The notes under the pieces: model-generated
The model's input: only the letters and a program-made list of their open reading frames with translations
The model's database searches: none
Told to the model about the DNA's origin: nothing
Shown: piece after piece, positions 1 to 8,692 of the stretch
Numbering within the stretch: position 1 is the first letter of the stretch
How the letters are laid out: each line of letters starts with the position of its first letter
Made by a program: the position numbers and the translations under genes
Assembly (NCBI RefSeq): GCF_013358405.1
Contig: NZ_CP054836.1
Location: 434,001 to 498,000 of the forward strand
Reading direction: 5' to 3'
Origin: Oricola thermophila
GTDB lineage: Bacteria > Pseudomonadota > Alphaproteobacteria > Rhizobiales > Rhizobiaceae
DNA length: 64,000 nt

Positions 1-117
1 GCGCTCGAAATGGTCATGCGCGGAGACGTCGGTTTTGAACACCTCTTTGCCGACCTGATCGACCGCGAACCCGAATTGCCGGAATTCCTGCGTCCAAAGA
101 CGCAGCGCAACGCCTGA
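1..117 (+). CDS. hupF: HupF hydrogenase chaperone, C-terminal end only
   Basis: Only the last 38 codons of a reading frame open at the window edge are present; it stops at TGA 115-117. The tail FADLIDREPELPEFLRP resembles, from memory, the C-terminus of HupF, a HypC paralogue that stabilises the hydrogenase large subunit when oxygen is present. The position directly before hupG fits the usual order hupD-hupF-hupG-hupH. The diagnostic N-terminal MC motif lies outside the window, so the call rests on the tail and on context. Confidence 0.6.
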   Translation, partial: ALEMVMRGDVGFEHLFADLIDREPELPEFLRPKTQRNA

Positions 118-131
118 CGAAAGGACGCCTC

Positions 132-566
132 ATGTTTTCACCTCTCCTGCAATCCGTCATCGATCGCGAAGGGTATCGTGTCGTCGCGGATGACGAGCTT
201 GATACGGTGGCGACGGCGCTGCCATTCTCGATGCTGTTCGTTGCCGGCGATGCGGCACGAATTGCCGAGAGCGACGACGTCGCGGTCGTCGTGCCCGAAC
301 TGGAAAAGGCGTTGGCCGGTGCCGTGACGGTGCTGGTTGCGGACCGGGCAAGCGAACGCGATATCCAGCGGCGATTCAGATTCAATGCCTTTCCGGCGCT
401 GATCTTCCTGCGTTACGGCGAGTATCTCGGGGTCATCCAGCGAATCCAGGACTGGAACGACTACCTGCGCGACATCCCGCAGATCCTCGCAAGCGAGCCG
501 AGCGATCCGCCTCCCTTCAAGTTTCCCGACGGGTGCGGCGCGCCGCAGCCGAGCCAGCAACACTGA
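132..566 (+). CDS. hupG: HupG/HyaE, thioredoxin-fold hydrogenase assembly protein
   Basis: The 144-residue product fits the HupG/HyaE family, thought to act as a chaperone for the Fe-S small subunit before Tat export. A thioredoxin-like core is visible around residues 50-125, including FPALIFLRYGEYLGVIQRIQDW, but the redox CxxC pair of true thioredoxins is absent, as is normal in this family. The ATG follows an AAAGGA-type ribosome site. It sits 15 bases after hupF and 25 bases before hupH, so it is almost certainly cotranscribed. Confidence 0.85.
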   Translation: MFSPLLQSVIDREGYRVVADDELDTVATALPFSMLFVAGDAARIAESDDVAVVVPELEKALAGAVTVLVADRASERDIQRRFRFNAFPALIFLRYGEYLGVIQRIQDWNDYLRDIPQILASEPSDPPPFKFPDGCGAPQPSQQH

Positions 567-590
567 TCCGACAGGACCGAGGAGAGAGCC

Positions 591-1421
591 ATGACCAATC
601 CGATTTCACCCCTGGTCGGGCCGGGAAGCCAGCCCGGCGAAGAAGACGGCGCGACACTGAACTACCTGCAGATGCCGTCCGGCATGATGACCTTCGCCGT
701 TCCTGATCTTCCCGAGTCGGAGCAAGCCGAGGGGCTGGAGGCCGGGAAGGCCGTTCTGGAGACCGTGCTGGCGATCACCCGCGGGGAGGAAGTCGAGGGC
801 ATGGTGGATCTCACCTCCATCGATGCGGTCAACCTGGAGTTCGTCAACCAGGTGCTGGGTGAGGGCGAGGTGTCCGTGATCGCGGGCAGCATGGCACAGG
901 CCCAGGAATCGGTGCTTGCCGGTGTCTGGCGCGTGCGCGAGACCGGCGAGAGCGGAGATTTGCTGCGGGATTACCTAGAGGTAGGCGACTTCCCGTCGCG
1001 CATCCTCGCCCATGCTTTCACCGGCGCCAAAAACAGGGTTCCCATCGCAAGTTCCTTCGGACCGAACATCTTCAATGCGCCGCCATTGCTGCCGGAAATC
1101 AACGACCATATAGACGGCGCAGGCAGCGAGACCCATGTCATCAATCTTTCGCTGCTGCCGCACACGGAAGAGGACCTTGCCTATCTCAATGATGTGCTGG
1201 GGCGCGGCATGCTCACCATATTGTCGCGCGGCTACGGGAATTGCCGGATCACCGCGACGGATACCGAAAATGTCTGGTGGGTGCAGTTCTACAACTCACA
1301 GGACACGATGATCCTGAACACGATCGAGATCACGTCGATCCCGGAGGTGGCATGCGCCTCGCCGGAAGACATCGCCGATTCCGCGGAGCGGCTCGACGAA
1401 ATCTTGGAGATCTACCGGTGA
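591..1421 (+). CDS. hupH: HupH/HyaF hydrogenase expression/formation protein
   Basis: The 276-residue product matches HupH/HyaF in length and in the segments NYLQMPSGMMTF near the N-terminus and HVINLSLLPHTEEDLAYLN in the middle. The family is needed for maturation of the uptake hydrogenase small subunit in air and cooperates with HupG in rhizobia; its chemistry is not settled. A strong GAGGAGAG ribosome site precedes the ATG. The stop overlaps the GTG start of hupI by four bases (GTGA), which indicates translational coupling. Confidence 0.88.
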   Translation: MTNPISPLVGPGSQPGEEDGATLNYLQMPSGMMTFAVPDLPESEQAEGLEAGKAVLETVLAITRGEEVEGMVDLTSIDAVNLEFVNQVLGEGEVSVIAGSMAQAQESVLAGVWRVRETGESGDLLRDYLEVGDFPSRILAHAFTGAKNRVPIASSFGPNIFNAPPLLPEINDHIDGAGSETHVINLSLLPHTEEDLAYLNDVLGRGMLTILSRGYGNCRITATDTENVWWVQFYNSQDTMILNTIEITSIPEVACASPEDIADSAERLDEILEIYR

Positions 1422-1642
1422 ACGAGCATTTCTTCGGCGGCTCATATGGCGGCGACGCTTCGAAGATCGGGCCGAAAACGAGGCTGGAATGCAAGATATG
1501 CTGGCATATCTACGACCCGGAGGAGGGCGACGCCTATTGGCAGATACCGCCGGGGACGCCTTTTTCCGAACTGCCCGACCACTGGACCTGCCCGGAATGC
1601 GACAGCGCCAAGTCCGGTTTCATGGTGGTCGAGGGGAACTGA
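1418..1642 (+). CDS. hupI: HupI, hydrogenase-linked rubredoxin
   Basis: This is a 74-residue rubredoxin. The iron ligands are two CxxC pairs, CKIC in the first half and CPEC near the end, around the family sequence YDPEEGD. HupI-type rubredoxins are thought to supply or remove electrons during Fe-S small-subunit assembly in aerobes. I place the start at GTG 1418, which overlaps the hupH stop and gives a normal rubredoxin length. An upstream in-frame ATG at 1241 would add about 59 residues read out of frame from hupH, so I rejected it. Confidence 0.9.
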   Translation: MNEHFFGGSYGGDASKIGPKTRLECKICWHIYDPEEGDAYWQIPPGTPFSELPDHWTCPECDSAKSGFMVVEGN

Positions 1643-2224
1643 ATGACCGATGCTGCCGACATCGCGGAGACACTCGAAGCCTGCTTCGAGGAGATACGGA
1701 CAAGCCGCATGGCGGGTGTGCCGATCCTCAACGAGGCCCTGTCGGTAAAGGCGGTCGGCGGATGCCGCTGGAACGGATACTGGCTCTGCGTGCTGGTCAC
1801 ACCCTGGTTCATGAACCTGATGCTGGTGCCGGACGAGGCGGGCGGGGAATCTGCCGTACCGGGAGCCAAGCGCAATTTCGTCTTTCCCGCCGGTTCGTTC
1901 GAGTTCATACTCGGTTCCGAGGACGGTATCGGCTCCTACTGGATGTGTTCGCTGTTCTCCCCGGTGCTGGAATTTTCCGACCAGGAGACGGCGGAAGCCG
2001 CTGCGGCCGCGGCGCTCGAAGCCCTGTTCGAAGGCGGCGGCGAAACGGATGCCTCGGAAGAGGCGATGGCCCGCATGTGGCGGGGCGAGATTCCCGCGCC
2101 CGCCGAACCGGACGCCGAACTGGCGGAAGATGAGGCGGATTGCGGGAAGCCGGTGGCCGGGACAGATGTCAGCCGGCGCCAGTTCCTTTCCGGCGGACGG
2201 CGGGAGGCGCGACATGAGCCTTGA
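1643..2224 (+). CDS. hupJ: HupJ/HybE-family hydrogenase assembly chaperone
   Basis: The 193-residue protein begins directly after the hupI stop codon. The HybE/HupJ core is recognisable at about residues 20-100, with MAGVPILNEALSV, a tryptophan-rich WNGYWLCVLVTPWFMNLML and the later FPAGSFEFI. The family escorts the small subunit and coordinates large and small subunit maturation. The last 60 residues are acidic and poorly conserved in appearance. The reading frame overlaps the start of hupK by 11 bases. Confidence 0.87.
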   Translation: MTDAADIAETLEACFEEIRTSRMAGVPILNEALSVKAVGGCRWNGYWLCVLVTPWFMNLMLVPDEAGGESAVPGAKRNFVFPAGSFEFILGSEDGIGSYWMCSLFSPVLEFSDQETAEAAAAAALEALFEGGGETDASEEAMARMWRGEIPAPAEPDAELAEDEADCGKPVAGTDVSRRQFLSGGRREARHEP

Positions 2225-3335
2225 GGGCCGTGTGGATATCGTGCTGCCGCGCGAGAATAACGGCGCCGTTGCTGTGCGCTACCATCCGCCCGCCGACATT
2301 GCGGCATTACTCGTCGGCAAGCGCCCCGAAGAGGCCGTGCGGGCGGTATCCGCGATCTACGGCATTTGTGCCAATGCACAGGCGCACGCCGCCGTGCTGG
2401 CGCTCGAAGCGGCGCTCGGTATCGAGGCGACGCCGGTCACCGTATCCGCACGGGCGCTCGTGACCGCGATGGAGTGTCTGCGCGAAAACGTGCTGCGCAT
2501 CGCGCTGGACTGGCCGCGGTTGACCGGCACAGAGCCGATCGGCGCGTCGGTGCGCAATGCGATCGGCTTCGTGCCGGAAATGCGGAGAGCGCTGTTCGGC
2601 GAGACCGATCCGTTTGCTCCGGGGGCGCAGGCAAGCCCCGATCACGGCGCCGCAGACGCGGTCATCGCGGATGCGGAGATCCTGCTGGAACAAGCGATAT
2701 TCGGCGAGCCGCTCGACCTCTGGTCCCGGCGGCGTGGGAACCTGGGCATTCTCTCCTGGGCCGTCGGCACGCAGACGCCGGCCGCGGACCTGATCGTTCA
2801 TCTCGTCGAGCGGGGATGGGTCGAGGCGGCGGATGAAGAAAGCGAGCGTGCGGATTTTCTCGACGCGGCGATCCTTGCCGGGTGCGCCCAGCCGGCGAAG
2901 TCCACTGTTCCGGAAACCACGCTGTTTTCACGGCGGGCGCTGGCGGGGCCCGTGTTGAGCCTCGACAGTTCCGGGCTGGGTGCGCGCTACGTCGCACGCC
3001 TCGCGGAGCTTGCCTGGCTCCCCCGCGAGATGAAACAACTGTTAGAAGGGAAGGATGTTCCCGATACCGTATCCAGACTTTCCGACGGTCGCGGCGTCGG
3101 AATAGTCGAGGCGGCGCGCGGGCTATTGGCCCATCGCGTGCGCCTGGAAGAAGGACTGGTGACAGAATACCGGATCATCTCGCCGACAGACTGGAATTTC
3201 GATGCGAAAGGGGTGGCCGCACGATGTCTTTCGGCGCTCGATGGACATGGCGATGCGGATGAAAAGGTCGAACTGGCCCATCTCGTTGTCAACGCGATCG
3301 ACCCTTGCGTCGCCTACGAAGTGAGACATTGCTGA
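2214..3335 (+). CDS. hupK: HupK, large-subunit-like scaffold for NiFe cofactor assembly
   Basis: HupK (373 residues from ATG 2214) is a degenerate relative of the hydrogenase large subunit, proposed as a scaffold for the Fe(CN)2CO unit. The relationship shows at the C-terminus, where AIDPCVAYEVRHC mimics the DPCxxC-x-x-H metal-binding end of real large subunits, and in an N-terminal ICANAQAHA in place of RxCGxC. It overlaps hupJ upstream and shares the A of its TGA with the ATG of hypA (TGATG). Confidence 0.87.
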   Translation: MSLEGRVDIVLPRENNGAVAVRYHPPADIAALLVGKRPEEAVRAVSAIYGICANAQAHAAVLALEAALGIEATPVTVSARALVTAMECLRENVLRIALDWPRLTGTEPIGASVRNAIGFVPEMRRALFGETDPFAPGAQASPDHGAADAVIADAEILLEQAIFGEPLDLWSRRRGNLGILSWAVGTQTPAADLIVHLVERGWVEAADEESERADFLDAAILAGCAQPAKSTVPETTLFSRRALAGPVLSLDSSGLGARYVARLAELAWLPREMKQLLEGKDVPDTVSRLSDGRGVGIVEAARGLLAHRVRLEEGLVTEYRIISPTDWNFDAKGVAARCLSALDGHGDADEKVELAHLVVNAIDPCVAYEVRHC

Positions 3336-3676
3336 TGCACGAGATGTCGATCTGTGAAAGTATTCTCAACGTGCTCAAGGATCAGGCGCGTGAGCAGGAA
3401 TTCGAGTCGGTGAACAGGGTCTGCCTGGAGATCGGACCGCTTTCCGGGGTGGAAGTCGAGGCATTGCGTTTCGGGTTCGATGTCGTGATGCGGGGTTCGA
3501 TAGCCGACGGTGCCAAGCTCGATATCGTCGAAACGGAGGGCGCTGCCTTCTGTCTGGCCTGCGGAAAGCAGGTTGTCATTGCCGCGCGATACGATCCCTG
3601 CCCGGAGTGCGGGTCGCACCAGTTGCAGGTGACTGGCGGGGACGAATTGCGGATCAAGGAACTGGAGGTGAACTGA
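3335..3676 (+). CDS. hypA: HypA nickel metallochaperone
   Basis: HypA (113 residues) helps HypB insert nickel into the large-subunit precursor. The sequence starts [11 protein letters not shown], giving the nickel ligand His2 and the conserved MHE motif. The structural zinc site is two CxxC pairs, CLAC and CPEC, about 13 residues apart near positions 73-92. I chose ATG 3335 rather than the longer in-frame start because all HypA proteins begin MHE. The end overlaps the hypB ATG by one base. Confidence 0.96.
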   Translation: MHEMSICESILNVLKDQAREQEFESVNRVCLEIGPLSGVEVEALRFGFDVVMRGSIADGAKLDIVETEGAAFCLACGKQVVIAARYDPCPECGSHQLQVTGGDELRIKELEVN

Positions 3677-4548
3677 TGTGCACGGTTTGCGGATGCGGAG
3701 AGGGCGAGACCCGGATCGAGAGCGGGGACAAGGCAGGCGGCCATCACCATCACCACGGGGACAGCCATGCCCATGAACACGGGCATCACCACCATGGCGA
3801 GCACGGCGTGATCGACTATGGCGCGGGCGAGGCCGGCGCGGCAGTGCCGGGGATGAGCCAGGGCCGGATGATCCAGCTGGAACATGATATCCTTGCCAAG
3901 AACAACGCCTATGCTGCTGAAAACAGGGCGTTTTTCGCAGATCACGGCATCCTCGCGCTGAATCTCGTTTCAAGCCCCGGCTCTGGCAAGACCTCGCTGC
4001 TGGTCAGGACGATCGAGATGCTGGGTGACAGGCTTCGGCCCTATGTCGTGGAAGGCGATCAGCAAACGGCAAACGACGCCGAGCGGATCCGCGCGACCGG
4101 CGCGCCGGCAATCCAGATCAATACCGGCAAGGGATGCCATCTCGACGGCCACATGGTTGGCCATGCGGTCGAGCATCTCGCGCCGCAGGACGGTTCGGTG
4201 GTGTTCATCGAGAATGTCGGCAACCTGGTCTGCCCCGCGGCCTTCGATCTCGGCGAGGCGCACAAGGTGGCGATCCTCTCGGTGACCGAGGGTGAGGACA
4301 AGCCGATCAAGTATCCCGACATGTTCGCCGCATCCGACTTGGTGCTGGTCAACAAGACGGACCTGCTGCCGCATCTCGATTTCGACGTAGATGCCGCGAT
4401 TGCCAATGCCCGCAAGGTCAATCCGGCGATCAAGGTTCTAAAAGTGTCCGCGCGAACGGGCGAGGGCATGGACGGGTGGATCGCCTGGATAATGGCGGCG
4501 CGCTCCATGGTGCTGGCGGGTCATCCGCTCGGCACGGCAGCGGAATAG
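3676..4548 (+). CDS. hypB: HypB GTPase with histidine-rich nickel-storage segment
   Basis: HypB (290 residues) is the nickel-inserting GTPase. The N-terminus is [11 protein letters not shown], the CxxCGC high-affinity nickel site. Residues about 25-47 form a histidine-rich stretch (HHHHH, HHHH) typical of rhizobial HypB, which also stores nickel. The GTPase core has the P-loop SSPGSGKTS near residue 98 and the guanine-specificity motif NKTD near residue 216, with the metal-binding GKGCHLDG between them. It overlaps hypA by one base and is followed by hypC after 12 bases. There is no hypF between them; that gene is at the end of the cluster. Confidence 0.97.
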   Translation: MCTVCGCGEGETRIESGDKAGGHHHHHGDSHAHEHGHHHHGEHGVIDYGAGEAGAAVPGMSQGRMIQLEHDILAKNNAYAAENRAFFADHGILALNLVSSPGSGKTSLLVRTIEMLGDRLRPYVVEGDQQTANDAERIRATGAPAIQINTGKGCHLDGHMVGHAVEHLAPQDGSVVFIENVGNLVCPAAFDLGEAHKVAILSVTEGEDKPIKYPDMFAASDLVLVNKTDLLPHLDFDVDAAIANARKVNPAIKVLKVSARTGEGMDGWIAWIMAARSMVLAGHPLGTAAE

Positions 4549-4560
4549 GAGGACAATCCG

Positions 4561-4815
4561 ATGTGTCTGGCAATCCCGGCAAAGGTGATGGCGTTGGAGG
4601 CGGGCGACATGGCGGTCGTCGCGCTGGAAGGCGTCAAGAAGCGGATATCCGTGGCGCTGCTCGATGATGTGGCGGTGGACGACTACGTGCTCATCCATGT
4701 TGGCTATGCGCTGCACAAGGTGAGCGCCGAGGAGGCGGAACGCACGCTGGCGCTGATGGCCGAGGCCGGGGTTCTCAAGGAGGAACTCGAGGAGATCACG
4801 GGAGGTGCGGCATGA
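4561..4815 (+). CDS. hypC: HypC hydrogenase assembly chaperone
   Basis: The 84-residue HypC begins MCLAIPAKV with the essential Cys2, which carries the iron fragment with HypD and docks on the large-subunit precursor. An AGGAGGACAATCC sequence gives a strong ribosome site. The stop overlaps the hypD start by four bases (ATGA), consistent with equimolar synthesis of the HypC-HypD complex. Confidence 0.96.
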   Translation: MCLAIPAKVMALEAGDMAVVALEGVKKRISVALLDDVAVDDYVLIHVGYALHKVSAEEAERTLALMAEAGVLKEELEEITGGAA

Positions 4816-5963
4816 AATATGTCAGCGAATTCCGCGCCCGTGACCTTGCAGAGAAACTCGCCGCGCAGATTGCGCATGAAGTCAGGCCAGATCGCACATA
4901 CCACCTGATGGAATTCTGCGGCGGACATACGCACGCGATTTTCCGCTACGGGGTGCAGGACCTGATGCCCGAGAACGTGAAGTTCGTGCACGGTCCGGGC
5001 TGTCCGGTCTGCGTTTTGCCGGTTCGCAGGCTCGACGATGCCGTCGAGCTTGCCGAGAAGCATGGCGTGATCCTGTGCACCTATGGCGACATGATGCGAG
5101 TTCCGGGCACCAAGCAGCGCTCGCTTATCCGCGCAAAGGCTGACGGCGCCGATATCCGGATGATCTATTCCACGCTCGACGCGCTGAAGATCGCGCGCGA
5201 GAACCCTGACCGGGAGGTCGTGTTCTTCGCCATCGGGTTCGAGACAACGACTCCGCCGACGGCGGTCGCGATCATGCAGGCGGAAACCGAGGGACTGGAG
5301 AACTTCTCGGTCTTCTGCAATCACGTGCTCACGCCGGCCGCCATCGGCCATATCCTGGAATCGCCCGAGGTGCGCGATCTCGGCACGGTGAAGATCGACG
5401 GTTTCCTCGGGCCGTCCCATGTCAGCTCGGTGATCGGTTCCGAGCCATACGAATTCTTCGCTGAGGAATTCGCCAAGCCCGTCGTCATCGCCGGTTTCGA
5501 GCCGCTCGACGTGATGCAATCGACGCTCATGCTGATCCGCCAGATCAACGAGGGGCGTGCCGAGGTGGAAAACGAGTATGCGCGCGTCGTCACGCGGGAA
5601 GGAAACCTGAAGGCGCAGTCGCTGGTCTCGGATGTATTCGAACTGCGCCAGAGCTTCGAGTGGCGCGGGCTGGGCGAGGTGCCGTACAGCGCGCTGCGCA
5701 TCCGCGACACTCACGCGGCGCTGGACGCGGAAAAGCGCTTCACCGTCTCCGAGAAAAAGTCGCGCGAGGTGAAGTCCTGCGAGTGCCCGGCGATCCTGCG
5801 CGGGGTGAAGAAACCGACCGACTGCAAGCTGTTCGGCACGGTGTGCACGCCGGACAACCCGATGGGCTCCTGCATGGTATCATCCGAAGGCGCGTGCGCT
5901 GCCTACTGGACCTATGGCCGGTTCCGGGAAACGGCGAAGGAAGCGGAAGAGGCAGCGGCATGA
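4812..5963 (+). CDS. hypD: HypD, Fe(CN)2CO assembly scaffold
   Basis: HypD (383 residues) binds iron with HypC and receives the cyanide ligands from HypE-HypF. All signature motifs are visible: EFCGGHTHAI near residue 36, GPGCPVCVLP near 60, GFETTTPPTA near 145, and the C-terminal cysteine-rich [4Fe-4S] region CECPAIL ... GTVCTPDNP ... GSCMVSSEGACAAYW. Length and motifs are canonical. The stop overlaps the hypE ATG. Confidence 0.97.
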   Translation: MKYVSEFRARDLAEKLAAQIAHEVRPDRTYHLMEFCGGHTHAIFRYGVQDLMPENVKFVHGPGCPVCVLPVRRLDDAVELAEKHGVILCTYGDMMRVPGTKQRSLIRAKADGADIRMIYSTLDALKIARENPDREVVFFAIGFETTTPPTAVAIMQAETEGLENFSVFCNHVLTPAAIGHILESPEVRDLGTVKIDGFLGPSHVSSVIGSEPYEFFAEEFAKPVVIAGFEPLDVMQSTLMLIRQINEGRAEVENEYARVVTREGNLKAQSLVSDVFELRQSFEWRGLGEVPYSALRIRDTHAALDAEKRFTVSEKKSREVKSCECPAILRGVKKPTDCKLFGTVCTPDNPMGSCMVSSEGACAAYWTYGRFRETAKEAEEAAA

Positions 5964-6997
5964 ACGCGGTCGACGGAAAGATCGCCCTGCGGAGCGGCAA
6001 TGTGGACATGACGCATGGCGGCGGCGGGCGCGCCATGGCGGATCTCATCCGCGACCTGTTCCGTCGCCACCTGCACAATCCGATCCTCGACCAGGGCAAC
6101 GACGCAGCACTGTTTTCCGTTCCCGAGGGGCGGCTGGTGATGTCGACCGACGGCCATGTCATTTCGCCGATCTTCTTTCCGGGCGGGGACATCGGGTCGC
6201 TCGCCGTGCACGGTACGCTCAACGACGTGGCTATGTCGGGCGCGCGACCGCTCTATCTCACCGCCGGTTTCATACTCGAGGAAGGATATCCGCTCGCGGA
6301 CCTGGAGCGCATTGTCATGTCGATGGCACGCGCGGCCAAGGAGGCGGGCGTGCCGGTCGTCACCGGAGACACCAAGGTCGTAGAGAAGGGCAAGGGCGAC
6401 GGGGTATTCATCACAACGACCGGGCTCGGCGTCGTGCCGGAGGGCGTGCATGTATCGGCCGAGCGGGCTGCGCCGGGCCAGGCAATCCTGCTCTCGGGCA
6501 CGATCGGCGATCATGGCGTGGCGATCCTGTCGAAGCGCGAGAACCTCGAATTCGAGACCGAGATACTGTCGGATTCCGCCGCGTTGCACGGACTTGTCGC
6601 GGAGATGGTCGCTGCCGTTCCCGGCATCGCCGTGCTGCGCGATCCGACGCGCGGCGGCGTGGCGGCCACGCTCAACGAGATCGCGCGGACGGCCAATGTG
6701 GGCATGATACTCGACGAGGCCGCGATTCCCATGAAGCCGGATGTTTCGGCTGCCTGCGAACTGCTCGGGCTCGACCCGCTCTATGTTGCCAATGAAGGCA
6801 AGCTTCTCGCGCTTTGCGCGGCGGAGGATGCCGACCGTCTGCTTGAAGCGATGCGGGGGCATCCGCTCGGCGCCGAGGCGGCGATCATCGGGACGGTGAC
6901 CGAAGATCCTGCAAATCTCGTCCAGATGAAGACCGGTTTTGGCGGCACGCGGGTTGTCGACTGGCTCGCCGGAGAGCAATTGCCGAGGATATGCTGA
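5960..6997 (+). CDS. hypE: HypE, carbamoyl dehydratase
   Basis: HypE (345 residues) dehydrates the carbamoyl thioester on its C-terminal cysteine to a cyanide ligand, using ATP. The PurM/AIR-synthase fold is shown by MTHGGGGRAM near the start and GNDAA, and the protein ends in PRIC, the invariant tail bearing the reactive Cys. The start at ATG 5960 overlaps the hypD stop; the longer upstream extension in this frame runs through hypD and is not credible. hypX follows after three bases. Confidence 0.97.
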   Translation: MNAVDGKIALRSGNVDMTHGGGGRAMADLIRDLFRRHLHNPILDQGNDAALFSVPEGRLVMSTDGHVISPIFFPGGDIGSLAVHGTLNDVAMSGARPLYLTAGFILEEGYPLADLERIVMSMARAAKEAGVPVVTGDTKVVEKGKGDGVFITTTGLGVVPEGVHVSAERAAPGQAILLSGTIGDHGVAILSKRENLEFETEILSDSAALHGLVAEMVAAVPGIAVLRDPTRGGVAATLNEIARTANVGMILDEAAIPMKPDVSAACELLGLDPLYVANEGKLLALCAAEDADRLLEAMRGHPLGAEAAIIGTVTEDPANLVQMKTGFGGTRVVDWLAGEQLPRIC

Positions 6998-7000
6998 CCT

Positions 7001-8692
7001 ATGCGCATCCTGTTTCTTTGCCATAGCTTCAACTCCCTCAGCCAGCGGCTGTTCGTTGAACTGCGGATGCGAGGTCACGAGGTGTCGGTGGAATTCGACA
7101 TCAATGACGCTGTGGCAATGGAGGCGGTGGAACTCTACGAGCCGGATATCGTCGTTGCATCGTTTCTCAAGCGGGCGATCCCCCGCTCCATCTGGGAGAG
7201 CCGGATTTGTCTCGTCGTGCATCCGGGCCCCATCGGCGACGGTGGGCCTTCGGCGCTGGACTGGGCTATACTGGAAGGCAAGCCGGAATGGGGCGTCACG
7301 GTGCTGCAGGCCGAGAGCGAATTGGATGCCGGTCCTGTCTGGGCGCACCGGAAATTCGCGATGCGGGATGGTCGCAAGTCCAGTCTCTATCGCCACGAGG
7401 TAACGGACGCCGCCGTCGAGGCCGTGCTGGAAGCGATCGGAAAGATCGAGGCGGGCGACGCTCCGTCAAACCTCCATGCAATGGGTGTTGCGCCGGTCTG
7501 GCGTGTCGGGGCGAAACAGGCCGACCGGGCCATCGACTGGCGGAACGACGATACGGATACCGTGCTGAGAAAGATCGCGTCGGCGGACGGGATGCCGGGC
7601 GTGCGCGATACGCTGTTCGATGAGACCGTTTTCCTGTTCGACGCGCATCGTGCGGACGGGCTTTCGGGCGAACCGGGTGCCGTCATAGCGCGTTCGGGCG
7701 GCGCGATCGCGCGTGCGACACGCGACGGCGCGGTGTGGATCGGCCATGTGCGCAAGGCGAGGGACAAGGCGATAAAGCTGCCCGCGACCTCGGTTTTTCA
7801 CGCCGAGGCCGAAAGCCTCCCGGAACGGCCCGGTTACGAGGATATCCGTTACGAGGAATTGGGAGAGGTCGGGTTTCTGCATTTCGCCTTTTACAATGGC
7901 GCGATGGGGACGAGGGCTTGCGAACGGCTGCTCGAAGCCTGGCGCGAGGCCTTGAAACGGCCGACAAGGGTGATCGTGCTGATGGGCGGGCCGGATCACT
8001 GGTCGAACGGTCTCAACCTCAACCTTATCGAAGCGGCAGCGAGCCCGGCCGACGAATCCTGGGCCAATATCAACGCGATGGACGATCTGGCCGAAGCCGT
8101 TATCCGCGCGACGGACCGGATCGTCGTCTCGGCTGTCGGCGGAAATGCCGGTGCGGGCGGCGTGTTCCTGGCGCGTGCGGCCGACGAGGTCTGGCTGCGG
8201 CAAGGCGCGGTTCTCAATCCGCATTACAAGGACATGGGCAACCTGTACGGTTCTGAATTCTGGACCTACCTGCTGCCTCGCCATGCCGGCGCGGAGAATT
8301 CGAAACGGATTGCCGCGGCAAGACTGCCCATGGGCGCGCGGGAAGCCTTGTCGCTGGGACTTGCGGACGAGATCATTCACACCAGCCGCGAAGACTTCGA
8401 GGAAACGGTGCGCGACATGGCGCAGCAACTTGCCGGCAACGGCACTCTCGATGCGCGGCTTCGCGACAAGGCGGAGCGTCGCGCCCGCGACGAGGCGGTA
8501 AAGCCGCTCGAACAGTACAGGGCCGAGGAGTTGCAGCGCATGAAGCGCAATTTTCACGGGTTCGATCCAAGCTATCACGTTGCGCGCTACAATTTCGTCC
8601 ATAAGGTGCCAAAGTCGCGAACACCGATTACAATCGCGCGGCATCGCGCAAATGGCGCGAACACGCAGTCCGGGAGGAGGGCCGCATCATGA
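7001..8692 (+). CDS. hypX: HypX, CO-ligand-forming hydrogenase maturation protein
   Basis: HypX (563 residues) makes the active-site CO ligand from 10-formyl-THF under aerobic conditions, through formyl transfer to coenzyme A and decarbonylation. The N-terminal half is a formyl-THF-binding hydrolase-like domain, with MRILFLCHSFN at the start and HPGPIGDGGPSALDWAI near residue 74. The C-terminal half is an enoyl-CoA hydratase-like domain with GPDHWSNGLNLN and SAVGGNAGAGGVFLA. Its presence implies the hydrogenase is assembled in air. It overlaps hoxA by four bases. Confidence 0.93.
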   Translation: MRILFLCHSFNSLSQRLFVELRMRGHEVSVEFDINDAVAMEAVELYEPDIVVASFLKRAIPRSIWESRICLVVHPGPIGDGGPSALDWAILEGKPEWGVTVLQAESELDAGPVWAHRKFAMRDGRKSSLYRHEVTDAAVEAVLEAIGKIEAGDAPSNLHAMGVAPVWRVGAKQADRAIDWRNDDTDTVLRKIASADGMPGVRDTLFDETVFLFDAHRADGLSGEPGAVIARSGGAIARATRDGAVWIGHVRKARDKAIKLPATSVFHAEAESLPERPGYEDIRYEELGEVGFLHFAFYNGAMGTRACERLLEAWREALKRPTRVIVLMGGPDHWSNGLNLNLIEAAASPADESWANINAMDDLAEAVIRATDRIVVSAVGGNAGAGGVFLARAADEVWLRQGAVLNPHYKDMGNLYGSEFWTYLLPRHAGAENSKRIAAARLPMGAREALSLGLADEIIHTSREDFEETVRDMAQQLAGNGTLDARLRDKAERRARDEAVKPLEQYRAEELQRMKRNFHGFDPSYHVARYNFVHKVPKSRTPITIARHRANGANTQSGRRAAS

